DNA of 64,000 nucleotides. Origin: Macrosoma leucophasiata. Taxonomy: Eukaryota > Arthropoda > Insecta > Lepidoptera > Hedylidae. This document shows positions 30,695 to 41,324 of the stretch, in pieces (within the stretch, counting starts at the first letter, position 1; the number at the start of each line of letters is the position of its first letter). Under the pieces are notes generated by a model. The model was not told where the DNA came from and ran no database searches. It was given only the letters and a program-made list of their open reading frames with translations. Both the position numbers and the translations under genes were made by a program. Where the stretch lies: contig JAWQUS010000023.1 of the NCBI GenBank assembly GCA_036365455.1, forward strand, positions 1,922,001 to 1,986,000, read 5' to 3'.

Positions 30695-31120
30695 CGCAAA
30701 GAGAGGAACCTCCTCACTATGCGTGCGGTGTCGAAGAGAACTGCCTTCCGCATCAGGCCTTTGACCCAGCCGTCCTACGCGTTCATTTTAAAACCCACTC
30801 GTTGGGAGACCCTACTATTAGGCACTAACAATATATTGCTTTATCTAAGTAATACCGTTTTGTCTATACCTATTCAATATAATAATATAATATCTTATCC
30901 GATTATCTGTGAACAATTGAACGGTTCAGTCGATGATAAACTATACAGCACAAATCACCGGCTCATTTGTTTACTGATCCTCAGAGGCGTACAATGGGAG
31001 AGAAATATTCAATTTGCCATAACAATGGTTGAACACTGTTGTTTGAAAGAACGATAATAGGGTCCGTATTAGAATGTCGGTGAAATATTTTATGTATTTC
31101 ACACCGTTTGCTCTCGGTCG
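30695..31120. other. Unassigned sequence flanking the hAT element
   Basis: Removing the hAT element joins GTCGGTGGTTAGGGA to CGCAAAGAGAGG. The joined sequence is GC-richer on both sides (28660-28712 and 30695-30780) and may be an older repeat, not identified. Confidence 0.35.
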
Positions 31121-31124
31121 TTTT

Positions 31125-31250
31125 GTGGTAGTAGGCCATTGCTTCGTCTAATGTTTGACTGAATAATTGCTTAGCTCGGCGTCTCGGGTTCGCCCTCAGA
31201 TTCTAAAAAAGAACATTTCGGAACGTTCTCTGAGTTTGGTCATGTGTCAG
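31125..31250 (+). repeat. Degenerate Gly-SINE fragment
   Basis: TTTTGTGGTAGTAGGCCATTG, GGCGTCTCGGGTTCGCCCTC, then a body-like GTTTGGTCATGTGTCAGTAAG. Boxes are mutated. Confidence 0.45.
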
Positions 31251-31295
31251 TAAGCTAGGTAGCTATCGCGCAACAAAAACATAGCTAATGGATTC

Positions 31296-31572
31296 ACTGG
31301 TGGTAGAGTTCTAGTGTGAGGTAGAGGGCGTAGTCACTACCGCATTACCTAATTTATCTGCCGCTAAATGGTAGTTTCAGCATCGTGTTCCGGTTAGATA
31401 GTAATGTATGGCACCGTTATAACTATCAAAGAGACATAAGAACTAAGGTCTCAGGGGTGGCAATGCATCGGAATTTTAACCTCCGCTCTTTGTGTAAGTG
31501 TCTATAGGTTGCAGTCATGACTTAACATCGATGTGAACCGTATGCTTATTTGCCACCTTTATTACAAAAAAA
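31296..31572 (+). repeat. A-repeat, diverged subfamily
   Basis: ACTGGTGGTAGAGTTC start, GGTTAGATAGTAATGTATGG and AACTATCAAAGAGACATAAG variants shared with 34164-34326, 52109-52303 and 63550-63834. Confidence 0.8.
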
Positions 31573-32104
31573 CGTAAGAAGTTAAACTAAAAAATTCTTT
31601 AGCGTAACAGTCCAAATATGCCAGAAATAAAATAAAACGACAAATAAGTTTAGCAATTAACTTCAGACTGTTGCTTTAATCTGTTAAGCAGCTAACTTCA
31701 AACTGTCGCTTTAATCTGTCGGTGTGCGCGCGCATCTTAAAAATTCATTTTCATTATTTTTTCGCAATCGCGCCAATGAAGTATAATTAAAAAAAATGAT
31801 ATATCTACCTACAAAAGCTTCATTTTTACGTCAGCCTACATAAAGCGCCTTATAAACTATGAATACTTAATTAACCTTACACATGATGTCCATTAAGGTG
31901 AATTCAATATTCAGAGGTGAAGTCGCGAGCTAAGCTTGAATGATTCATGGTCCTCCAAATTAATATGGCCGACCTCTTTATGATATATTATATTATATTC
32001 ACCCTAAATTAACCTGAGGAATCTTCATTTATTAAAGGGACAATATTGCACGGTTTGTAATAATGTAACGAATAAAAATTATATTTTTTTTATTTTACGT
32101 AGCA
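31573..32104. other. No recognisable gene or repeat
   Basis: AT-rich. The phrase AACTTCA..CTG(T)TGCTTTAATCTGT is repeated at 31660-31690 and 31690-31720. Confidence 0.35.
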
Positions 32105-32180
32105 TCTGCCTCTATAGTCTAGTGGTATCAGGCCACTTTTGCTACGCTGGGGTCCTGGGTTCAGGGTTCGAGTAGCAGCG
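32105..32180 (+). repeat. Gly-SINE head only
   Basis: CTATAGTCTAGTGGTATCAG, GGCCACTTTTGCTACGCTGG and GGTCCTGGGTTCAGGGTTCG. Body missing; B box disrupted. Confidence 0.55.
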
Positions 32181-32539
32181 TTTTACCATCAACTTACTCA
32201 GCGATAAAAAGTTACCATACGTATTACCAGCGAGAAAAAGCAAACAGGCAAAAACACCCCGAATATTGGCAAATTGCATATCCTTACGCTTAAACCCGTA
32301 AAAAGACAAATAAGTTATTTAAGACTCAAATATCGTGTCGCCAAGGGCCTCAAAATGGCAGTATCGGCAAACATTTTAAAGTCCGACCCCCTAAAAATGG
32401 GATACAGTCATCGTCGGAGCAATCTCATTAGCCGTGAATTCCTTAGGCTCCCGCCCAGCGCGAGATTTATATTTGCCCGCGTTGCCTCGACTTGTGGCCT
32501 AATTGAGACAATAAAGCGGGCGAAAATTGGGCAATGGCA

Positions 32540-32705
32540 AAAGAGTCCTCCGTGTTGTAAAGTTTTCATAGATGACGGTGACTACTTTGCAACCCCTAGT
32601 ACAGTTCTAGGGGTTGCAAGATAGTCACATGTCAGGGAGACATGTCCCTAGGCAATGTTGACCACATCCCATCAGGTCTCCCGTTAGCTTGTCTATCAAC
32701 TCTTT
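32540..32705 (+). mobile_element. Jockey-like LINE 3' end, old copy
   Basis: AGAGTCCTCCGTGTTG, GTTTTCATAGATGACGGTGA and CATCAGGTCTCCCGTTAGCTTGTCTATCAAC follow the 3'-end order of 51601-51820. Diverged, with an inserted CCCTAGTACAGTTCTAGGGG hairpin near 32595-32616. Confidence 0.55.
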
Positions 32706-33486
32706 GGCATACTGAAATGATTGTACCGAATTAGATGTCTTCTAGAGAATATCCGAACTTTATCAAACTGGATATAATGGATAGGCGCTATTTTGTTCAA
32801 AGACTGCAGATCTTCCTGTTCTTTGTTTTTTAGCATCAGCAATATGCTCTTTAACCTAGGTGGGTACAGCTCTCTTCGTTTGACCAATTATGAGAGTCCA
32901 CAATCACAATATAATTTATAAATGCCGTAATTTTGCAATGGGTCCCAGATGCTAATGAATCTTTTTACATGGTTTGGAAACTGTTTCAATGTGCTGTTTT
33001 AAAATGTTGTTGTTTTTATCTGTCACACCCTTAATGTAAGGTATAAACGCAAGGTTTACTAAATTGATGGAAGTAGCTTTAAATATTTTTTTAAACCGCT
33101 GTCATACAAATGTCACCTAAGTCTGTGGGACCACGATAGCTGAAAGCGACCGAAATGTCGGGTTGGTTTTAAAAATAATTTTAGTTATGCAATATAAAGC
33201 CGTAATAATAGATTTATTTCAATGAGAAACTATACCTATTGTTTCAGTTCTGTATAATTTAAATAATTGTGAACCTTCACGACCGAATCTCTTTATACTT
33301 GTTCTACAGTCAAATATTTCAGCCGATAATCACAGGGTAGATTGGAAACTAAATCGTGGCTTGCTATCAATTACAATGCCCTTACAATCCGGTTTTTTCT
33401 TTGTCATTATATTTTATAATTCGCTCTGCCTCTGATTTCCTTTAAGAATTCAGAGAAAAAACAAAATTCAAATGTTTTATTTCAAA
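32706..33486. other. No recognisable gene or repeat
   Basis: AT-rich. No family recognised. Confidence 0.4.
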
Positions 33487-33680
33487 CTAGCTGTTGCCCG
33501 CAGCTTCGCTGCCCGTATGTCGTTTTACAAATAACTAAGTCCTTTGTTCTTTCTCAAAATCAGCTCTATCTTTGTACCAAATTTAATTAAAATCGGTTCA
33601 GTGGATTGGACGTGAAAAGGTAACAGACAGAGAGACAGACAGAGTTACTTTCGCATTTATAATATTAAATAGTAGGGATA
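33487..33680 (-). mobile_element. Lep1-type Helitron
   Basis: ACTAGCTGTTGCCCGCAGCT to ATTTATAATATTAAATAGTAGGGA, with AATCGGTTCAGTGGATTGGA inside. Confidence 0.75.
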
Positions 33681-33858
33681 GGTCTACAAAGACACTTTTG
33701 GATTGTCGGGTTACAAGCTACCTTCAGTGAATGACTTATAATAATAATCCAATTAGGTGGTAATGATTACCAATTTATAAATAAAATTGTATTGATAAGT
33801 CCTCACAATTATTGTTCCTGCAAAATTACAACATTTTGAATATTCTCGTGTAATTATC

Positions 33859-34142
33859 ACTGGTGGTAGAGCTCCAGTGACGGAGCTCGCGGGCGTAGGC
33901 ACCACTGCATTACTTAATATACTTGCCGCTAAATGGTAGTGTTCAGCACTATCGTGTTCCGGTCAGATGGTAATGTACGGCCCTGTGATTTCCGGCACAG
34001 AGGCATAACACCTTAGGCCTCGGGAGTGGTAATGCATCTGCATTTTGACCTTGGTATTTGTGTGGGTGTCTATAGGCTGCAGTCATCACTTAACATCAAT
34101 GTGAACTACATGCTTGTTAGCCACTTCCATAACATAAAAAAA
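33859..34142 (+). repeat. A-repeat, full length
   Basis: ACTGGTGGTAGAGCTCC to ACATAAAAAAATAAAA. Confidence 0.85.
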
Positions 34143-34163
34143 TAAAAAATAAAATTAAGTAGC

Positions 34164-34326
34164 TTTTTTTTAATGTTACAAATGTGGCAAACTAGCTTGC
34201 AGTTCACATTGATGTTAGGTGTGACAGCTGTCTATAGACACTAAAAAGACCAGAGGTCAAAATGCAGATGCGTTACCACCCTGAGACCTCAGATGTTGTG
34301 TCTCTGCGATAGATATTACGGAACCT
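34164..34326 (-). repeat. A-repeat, diverged, 3' part
   Basis: Poly(T), GCAGTTCACATTGATGTTAG and the CTCTGCGATAGATATTACGG variant. Its 3' end faces that of the preceding copy. Confidence 0.7.
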
Positions 34327-34365
34327 TAAATGAATGTCTTCTACGAAATTAAACTCCGTAATTAA

Positions 34366-34649
34366 TCTATACAAATAAATAAAATTGGAGTGTCTGTTTG
34401 TAATATAAAAATAACCGCTTTTTACTAAATGCATATGCATGTATACACGGTACATGTACCAAAACATATTTTTTTTTACAATTTTTGTCTGTCTGTCTGT
34501 CTGTTTAGCGGGGCTAATCTTAGGAACGGCTGGACCGATTTTGACGGGACTTTCACTGGCAGATAGTTGATGTAATTAGGAGTGACTTAGGCTACCTTTA
34601 TACTAGCTGCGCCCACGACTTCGTCCGGGTAGTCGCGGGTACAACTAGT
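34366..34649 (+). mobile_element. Lep1-type Helitron with 3' deletion
   Basis: TCTATACAAATAAATAAAAT to CAACTAGT. The subterminal hairpin is collapsed (CGTCCGGGTAGTCGCGGG). Confidence 0.75.
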
Positions 34650-35146
34650 TTTAAATATAGACACTTCACTGGAGCCGAAAAAAAGAACTGTATCATTACA
34701 TATTTCATAAAAGGTGAAAACAATAATTGTCACATTATTTCGCTTTGTAAGATGAAACATGAAACTGGCAACAAACAAGTGAAAATAGCTTTTAAATTAA
34801 ATTAATCGCTTGACATAATGGTCCCCGTTTGTCGACTTTATGTAATACGGTATTGTTCCTTTAACAAAGATTTCATTATATGAATAATAATATTTAATAG
34901 AATATCTGTGCCCGCGAGCGTCGTCCGCGTGAGAATGTATGATTGTTCAGTATCTACCCGGACGAAGTCATGGGCGCAGCTTGTAGCCTAAGTTACTCCT
35001 TATTACATAAACTATCTGCCAGTGAAAGTCCCGTCAAAATCGGTAAAGCCGTTCCCGATATTAGCGGAACCAAACAGACAGACAGACATAAAAAAATGTA
35101 AAAAAAAAGTTTTGGTATATGTACCGTGTACATACATATGCATTTA

Positions 35147-35435
35147 TTTTATATTATTTCGCATCAACACAATTATTAAGGGTAAAAGCGACTTCTTTAC
35201 GATATTCAATAAACTGAAAAGTCTATTATATCGGTTGCCTAACTAGCATAGTTGGTAATAGATGGCGCTGCTGCTACCATAAAGCAATGCAATAGATGTG
35301 AAGGAAAGATTTGACAAATCTGGCAGGGCTTCAGTAGCTCAATTGGAAGAGCGGCTGGACTAGATTCCCAGTAGGTCGCGAGTTCGAGTCTCGCCTGAAG
35401 TCAAATTTTTCTTTCCATTTTTCTTTAAAAATAAA
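35147..35435 (+). mobile_element. B-SINE, full length, with TSD
   Basis: 289 bp flanked by ACATATGCATTTA at 35134-35146 and 35436-35448. Begins TTTTATATTATTTCGCAT and ends ATTTTTCTTTAAAAATAAAA. The tRNA-like domain sits in the 3' third (35334-35401), not at the 5' end as in ordinary tRNA-SINEs. A short inverted copy of the tail junction (GGAAAGATTTGAC) lies just before it. Confidence 0.9.
35334..35401 (+). repeat. tRNA-like domain of the B-SINE
   Basis: Cloverleaf by eye: acceptor GCTTCAG/CTGAAGT, D-stem GCTC/GAGC, an anticodon stem with one mismatch (CTGGA/CCCAG) and loop CTAGATT, T-arm GCGAG-TTCGAGT-CTCGC. Loop centre AGA would read as Ser, but there is no long variable arm. The same domain recurs inside other transposed copies, so I treat it as SINE sequence and not as a tRNA gene. 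Confidence 0.8.
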
Positions 35436-35546
35436 ACATATGCATTTAGTGAGAAGCGGTTATTTTTATATTACAAACAGACACTCCAATTTTATTTATT
35501 TGTGTAGATAACATTTATAAAGCTTTTAATGTGTTGTATGTTTGAC

Positions 35547-35814
35547 AACCCGGTTAGTCCAGCGGTGTGAGGCGACCGTTTGATTCAAAGGGTCGCGGGC
35601 TCGATCCTCGCACCGGGACTAATAAATACGCTTGTATTCACACTCACAGTCGCACACTAGGTATAAACCTGTGTCGTGGGTGCCGTTGTACATACAACAC
35701 ATACAGAAACATTCAGACAGACAGGTGTTTGTGTATGTGTTGTTTCATTCCTTTCAATAATTGTAAGGGATGAAAAGTTTTTCATCCACGTACTAATAAA
35801 ACAATATATACCTA
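35547..35814 (+). mobile_element. tRNA-derived SINE (family H)
   Basis: The head pairs as tRNA: CCCGGT/ACCGGG acceptor and T-arm GCGGGCTCGATCCTCGC with B box GGGCTCGATCC. The body follows (CACACTAGGTATAAACCTGT and GACAGACAGGTGTTTG). Single copy in the window, so its limits are approximate. Confidence 0.65.
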
Positions 35815-36215
35815 GAAAATAAAGAAAAATGGGCAACACAAATTTGACTGATGGTGGGTTCAAAAGTCTTAGGAATCGGCGTGCATGTATGAAGAGAATG
35901 ATGAAGGTAGACGAGGCACGTGAGGTTTGTCAGGACCGGGATATCTGGCGTGAAGATACATACATACATACAAATTTGACTTCGGGCAGGAATCGAACCT
36001 GCGACCTCAGGGTAACCAGTCCAGCCGCTTTACCACTAAGCTACCGAAGTACTATACTACACTTCGTTAGATTAGTGGTAAAGCGGCTGGACTGATTATC
36101 CTGAACGGCTGGACGATTCCTGCCCGAAGTCAAATTTGTCTTTCCCATTTTTCTTCATTTTCTAAAGTGTACTCGCATATGTTAATGCGAAAAATTAAAA
36201 TATTACAAATATATA
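35815..36215 (-). mobile_element. B-type SINE with inverted tRNA-like pair
   Basis: Minus-strand tRNA-like domain at 35978-36056 (GGTAGCTTAGTGGTAAAGCG, then GCAGGTTCGATTCC) and a second, plus-strand domain at 36062-36135 with a damaged T-arm. Both are joined to the tail GTCAAATTTG...CCCATTTTTCTT. The right end has the B-SINE leader, TTTTTCGCATTAACATATGC, on the minus strand. An RTE-like LINE interrupts the left tail. Confidence 0.7.
35850..35969 (+). pseudogene. RTE-like LINE 3' end, 120 bp, with TSD
   Basis: Encodes DGGFKSLRNRRACMKRMMKV then DEAREVCQDRDIW. About 33 bp before the end (the SAYPVRDLA coding) are deleted, and it goes straight into GGCGTGAAGATACATACATA. TSD ACAAATTTGACT at 35838-35849 and 35970-35981. 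Confidence 0.9.
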
Positions 36216-36227
36216 TGAAGCGCGCAT

Positions 36228-36580
36228 GGCCCAGCGGCTGGTGTAGATCGTAAGCGATCGGTTTGGTTAAGCATTACATGCGCGGTCGGGTAGTGTGATG
36301 GGTGACCGCTAGTGGCAAATTAATTGCGCGTTTCCGTGCTTCGGAGGGCACGTTAAGCCGTCGGTCCCGGTTGCTATCGATGGATAGCAGTCGTTAAACC
36401 TTGTCGGAGGCCTTATGGGCGGTTTGAAAACATCCGACAGTGGGTTGGCCACTAACCCACCCACCTCTACCAATCCGCATTGGATCAGCGTGGTGGAGTA
36501 AGCTCCAGGCCTCCCCCCAAAAAAGGGGAGAGACTCGTGCCCAGCAGTGGGACGTATAATGGGTTGCCATTATTATTTTT
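36228..36580 (+). mobile_element. 5S-SINE, full length
   Basis: GCGCGCATGGCCCAGCGGCT start, 5S-like CGGTCGGGTAGTGTGATGGG and TGACCGC, ending GGGTTGCCATTATTATT. Confidence 0.9.
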
Positions 36581-36582
36581 TT

Positions 36583-36925
36583 TTTTTTATGTCTCTCGTC
36601 AGCACGGGGTCCAATTTGTCCCCGGACCTTTGTCAGGCTTGCGCGGGGACATGGGGGGTCCAACACGTAGAGGCCCTTTCGAGAATTTTGATCTACTTTG
36701 TAATGGGTTATATTCGGCGGGACCTCTCTCTGGCTGCATCAATAGTTAATACAGACACAGACAGACCCCGCAGAATATAATGGGACTATTGTAATGAAAA
36801 TGACTTGCCAAACTTTGGGCTATGTGGGTGAACTGGGGGGACTAGATGGCTGGGCCTATGGAGTGAGATCCGGCACCTGCCTATATTCAACATCTCACAT
36901 TATTATTATTATTATTATTAAATAT
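36583..36925 (+). mobile_element. Unclassified element with (ATT)n tail
   Basis: Poly(T), then CAGCACGGGGTCCAATTTGT, GAGATCCGGCACCTGCCTAT and CAACATCTCACATTATTATT. The tail type suggests a LINE/SINE sharing 3' recognition with the 5S-SINE (inference). No coding sequence recognised. Confidence 0.5.
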
Positions 36926-37335
36926 AAACCTAACTGTGTTTTTCAAGTAGCAAAAATGTATCGCCGCTGTTAAGTTACTTCAATGTACGTATTATATGTT
37001 GAATCATGAATGAATTAACATGTAAAGTTGTAGGCTGAGGGTGCGCAGATAAATAAATTAATGAAATGCAAGCCGGTGTAGCTTACCCTACGCGGGTGTT
37101 GGTGCATTAAATGGGTTGAGTGCACGCAACCTACTGTGGCCACGCTGTAGTGGGACTTCAATTTTTACTTCATTATTCTGTGTCACATCACCATAGGGTT
37201 TTCCGTGATGTATTTCGTTGAGAAGCGCATCTGTTATAAAAAGTGTATTTCACGAATGAAATGTGTAAGTGAACTAAAAGTAAGCAAGTATTTTCGACTC
37301 AAGAATACTTTTGTTGAAAAAAAAACGAAAAACGT

Positions 37336-37430
37336 AACGTAACTTCACGCCTGTGATTCCCGAAGGGGTAGGCAGAGGTAAATGCATGCATTCAAGCATA
37401 CATGCAAACACCCACGATTCGCCGGTTACG
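37336..37430 (-). mobile_element. Gly-SINE 3' fragment
   Basis: AACGTAACTTCACGCCTGTG to CGATTCGCCGGTTACG. 5'-truncated. Confidence 0.75.
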
Positions 37431-37697
37431 TGCTACTTTACTTTGCTACGGTTACTCTGCTTAGTGAATGACTATGATTATGACGAACAGATTTTTCATT
37501 TTCTTCTATGAAGGAATTGAAAAATTTGATGATTCACGTATCGGTTAAATATTATTATTCAATTGGTATTTATTAATACCTATTGGACTATTATTATAAG
37601 TCATTCTCTCTAGGTAGCTTATAACCCGATAATGCAAAAGTGTCCTTGTAGACCAGTTTGAAATAAATGATTTGAATTTTGATTTTTTTTTAATTAT

Positions 37698-37840
37698 GTA
37701 ATGTATGGCCCTGTCGCAACTATTAGGTACAGAGACAAAACAACTAAGGTCTCTGACGGTATAATGTATCTGTATTTTGATCTCTGGTCTTTGTGTATGT
37801 CTATAGGCTGCAGTCATCACTTAACATTAATGTAAATAGG
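37698..37840 (+). repeat. A-repeat, diverged, 5'-truncated
   Basis: GTAATGTATGGCCCTGTCGC to CATCACTTAACATTAATGT. Poly(A) missing; joined to the P unit. Confidence 0.7.
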
Positions 37841-37842
37841 AG

Positions 37843-38250
37843 TTTTGCCGGGAACCTTGAAAGAGGCGTATGGTGCTCTTATTTTATTTCATTTTCTTGG
37901 TGTATTTTTTAAGTTATATTGAATAAAGTTGGTGGCATTTTGTTTGATAAAGGTTTATTACAGTGCCCGTGTAAAGTGAAATAGGATAACAGTGCGAAAA
38001 CACGACCTTTCAGGTTGCCTCCAAAACTTCATTGTAAATGGTCTGGTAAAGTAGCCATCGCTTTACCCGAATAACTTTACTGTAACTCACTTGACTGACA
38101 TATTATATTTGATAACTTATATACTTGATACTTACATATTATACTTGATATTATACTAACGTTGACGCTGCTTAAATATATATAAATAAATACGAAATAT
38201 CGTTTTACTTGACATTGGCAATATGCTTAATAGCGATGCCATAATAACAA
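37843..38250 (-). repeat. P unit, inverted copy
   Basis: Reverse complement of the units at 39.8-40.9 kb: GGGAACCTTGAAAGAGGCGT, GGTTGCCTCCAAAACTTCAT, GTAAAGTAGCCATCGCTTTA and TTTTACTTGACA. Confidence 0.85.
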
Positions 38251-38362
38251 AATAAATGTTTTTCATTACATTAATAAAATGCATGTAAACGGAGAAGTCA
38301 AGAGAAGAAGACTGCGTCAAATATTTACGTTCTTACACCACGTCCATGCATCTTATTCACCA

Positions 38363-38570
38363 ACTAGCGGACCAACCCGGCTTCACGCGGGTGCAATGTT
38401 ACCTACCCTCTCCTATTCATCTTAGTGTGATGTTATATAGTTTTAATCCTTCCTCGATAAATGGGCTATCTAACATTGAAATAGTTTTTCATATCGGACC
38501 AGTAGTTCCTGAGATTAGCGCGTTCAAACGAACAAACTCTTCAGCTTTATAATATTAGTATAGATTTCTT
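38363..38570 (-). mobile_element. Lep1-type Helitron
   Basis: ACTAGCGGACCAACCCGGCT to TTTATAATATTAGTATAGA. Confidence 0.75.
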
Positions 38571-38645
38571 TCAACCATGAACCCCGATCCGACTATTTTG
38601 CGAGTCTTTGCATTAAAAAATTAAAAAAAAATGAAATATATATAT

Positions 38646-38924
38646 TTATGTTATAGAAGTGACAAGCAAGCATGCAGTTGACATTGATGTTAAGCGATGA
38701 CTGCAGCCTATAGACACCCACACAAAGACCAAGGTCAAAATACAGATGCGTTACCACTCCTGAGACTTAAGGTGTTATGTCTCTGTGCTGGAAATTATAG
38801 GGCCGTACATTACCACCTGACCGGAACACGATAGTGCTGAACACTACCATTTAGCGGCAAGTATTTTAGGTAATGCGGTGGTGCCAATGACCGCGAGCTC
38901 AATCACTGGAGCTCTGCCACCAGT
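38646..38924 (-). repeat. A-repeat, full length
   Basis: Poly(T) replaced by ATATATATTTATG. Ends CTCTGCCACCAGT. Confidence 0.8.
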
Positions 38925-39108
38925 AAAATAACTATAAAATATATAAATAATATTATTTCTTTAATCAAAATATTAACAAGTATTTACAAGTTAACTTAAA
39001 ATTGTTGACTCTGTCAGTAATTAAAAAATAAACATGTGAAATATCACTTTATTGTTTTTACGAAATAACAGAAGGGGGATATGTAAATAGGCGAATTTTA
39101 TATAAGGC

Positions 39109-39566
39109 ATGTATGTATGTATGTATGTATGTATCTTCACGCCAGGTCCCTAACGGGGTAGGCAGAGAGTGTAGAGCGCCAGACATCCCGGTTCTGACAA
39201 ACCTCTCGTGCCTCGTCTACCTTCATCATTCTCTTCATACATGCACGCCGATTCCTAAGACTTTTGGCCCCACCATCAGACAGAACTCGACCTATTTGGT
39301 CATGGTAGGTCAGCCTTGGTCTTGCTGGGCCTCTGCAAACATCCACATTCGCATTGTATATCTGTTTAGTCATTCGCTCATTCGACATTCTTTCTATATG
39401 CCCGAACCATCGGAGCATGCCTTTTTCATTTTTACACCGATAATATCATTCACACAAAGTCTCTTTCTTACATCTTCATTACGAACGCGATCGGTGAGTG
39501 ATACACCGCAGATCTTGCGCAAAGATCTCATCTCGACCGCGTTCAACTTACTTTCATGCTCTTTTC
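39109..39566 (-). pseudogene. RTE-like LINE 3' end with TSD
   Basis: (ATGT)n tail at the left. Minus strand encodes the C-terminus from ...KLNAVEMRSLRKICGVSLTD to RDLA*. TSD TTATATAAGGC at 39098-39108 and 39567-39577. 458 bp. Confidence 0.9.
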
Positions 39567-39624
39567 TTATATAAGGCGAATGTTATAAAATGTTTTGATT
39601 TGCAATTTGCATTTTTTTAATGCA

Positions 39625-40465
39625 CACCCATTGACCTATATGTACTAAAATACTAGACTGGACATTCCCCTTGATGGTTCCAGTTTTTTCCATACAATTA
39701 CCTGCACTTTCCCATAGAGACATGACAGCTGACGTGAAAACATCATTCAAAATATCTGTCAAATCAATTTATAAATGGAACCGACTGTTTTTGTATTATC
39801 GCATCGCTATTACGCATATTGCCGGTGTCAAGTAAAACTGTATTTCGTATTATTAATAAGCAGCGTAAAAGTCAGAGTCAGTCAATCAATTTTTTTTTTT
39901 TTTATGTAATGAAAGAGGAAAACAAGCATGCAGTTCACATTGATGTTAAGTGATGACTGCAGCCTATAGACATCCACACAGAGACCAAGATCAAAATGTA
40001 GATGCGTTACCACTCCTGAGGCCTAAGGTGTTATGCCTCTGTGCCGGAAATTACAGGGCCGTACATTACCACCTGACCGGAACACGATAGTGCTGAACAC
40101 TACCATTTAGCGGCAAGTATATTAGGTAATGCGGTGGTGCCTACGCCTGCGAGCTCCGTCACTGGAGCTCTACCACCAGTATATTAATTAGTAATAATAA
40201 CCAGTATAGTAATTTATCAGTCCGTCAGACAGTCACAGTCACTACAGTCGAGTAAAGCGATGGCTACTTTACCAGAACATTCCCAATGAAGTTTTGGAGG
40301 CAACCCGAAAGGACGTGTTTTCGCACTATTATTCTATTTCACTATACACGGGCACTGTAATAAGCCTATATCAAACAAAATGCCACCAACTTTATTTAAT
40401 ATAACTCAAAAATACACCAAAAAATGAAATAAAATAAGAGCAAGTCCTCTTTCAAGGTTCCCACT
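39625..40465 (+). repeat. P flank plus P unit 1, split by an A-repeat
   Basis: Flank as at 1826-2030. The unit from about 39777 contains GTCAAGTAAAACTGTATTTC and GTAAAAGTCAGAGTCAGTCA, is interrupted by an A-repeat, then continues with CGAGTAAAGCGATGGCTACT, GAAGTTTTGGAGGCAACCC and CTTTCAAGGTTCCC. Confidence 0.85.
39889..40180 (-). repeat. A-repeat, full length, inside P unit 1
   Basis: Poly(T) to CTCTACCACCAGT. P unit 2 lacks it. Confidence 0.85.
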
Positions 40466-40890
40466 CAAACCGAACCGACTGTTTGTTCCTCGTGTCTACT
40501 CTATATAAATATATTATTTTTTATTTTTATGTCATCGTTTGTTATGCATATTGACAGTGTCAAGTAAAACGATATTTCATATTCGTATTAAGCAACGTAA
40601 AAGTCAGAGTCGTCAGTCAATTTATCAGTCCGTCAGTCAGTCACAGTCAGTAATTCGAGTAAAGCGATGGCTACTTTACCAGAACATTTACAATGAAGTT
40701 TTGGAGGCAACCCCAAAAAAACGTGTTTTCGCACTGTTATTCTACTCGTATTTCACTATACACGAGCACTGTAATAAGCTTATATCAAACAAATGCCATC
40801 AACTTGATTTAATATAACTCAAAAATTCACCAAGAAAATGAAATAAAATAAGAGCACTACACGCATCTTTCAAGGTTCCCGCCAAAAACT
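40466..40890 (+). repeat. P unit 2 (tandem)
   Basis: Begins GAACCGACTGTTTGTTCC and repeats the whole order of unit 1. Ends at TATTGACCTCATTG, the flank seen at 2005-2020. Confidence 0.85.
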
Positions 40891-41324
40891 CTTCTCTGTA
40901 TATTGACCTCATTGTGAACACCGATGTTTTATAATTCGTGTAGTAAAGAGTTAAGATTTCAATCTTACAACTCTCTCATTATTTGCGTACATTATGTAAT
41001 CTACTGAATTATCCAGTGACAGTGAATGATCAGTTTTAGGAAGCCAAGCCATAGGATTGGTTAAAATGATACGCTAAAATCCAGCGGGAATGATGGTGGC
41101 ACTACAAAGCGAGGTATTGTCGGCTGAATGGGCCGATATAGGCCATCTGTCTGAAAGATCTACAACGGCTGGCTATCGCTGATCATGTGGCGATACACGA
41201 CACCGTATTGTGGATCAGCTTGAGGTAATAAAGATTTGGTCGTATTTGTTTTATAGGATGCGTTTTGACTTGTAATTTATAAACTTGTTGATTAAGCAAT
41301 GGCTTAAATATGCTTCTATAGTAA

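Larger units (their letters stand above)
34910..35510 (-). mobile_element. Lep1-type Helitron carrying a nested SINE
   Basis: CCCGCGAGCGTCGTCCGCGTG to CAATTTTATTTATTTGTGTAGA. Interrupted at 35147-35435. The terminal CTAGT is mutated. Confidence 0.75.

Noticed and set aside
32274..32624. 116-aa plus-strand ORF as a gene
   Set aside because: No family recognised, and its 3' part overlaps a degenerate LINE 3' end.
35334..35401. Functional tRNA gene
   Set aside because: It folds well, but it lies inside a transposed SINE with a TSD, and the same domain occurs in other copies. Its AGA loop does not fit tRNA-Ser without a long variable arm.
37843..40890. LTR retrotransposon with P units as LTRs
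   Set aside because: Units are tandem with almost no internal region, one is inverted, and no TG...CA ends, primer-binding site or polypurine tract is visible.
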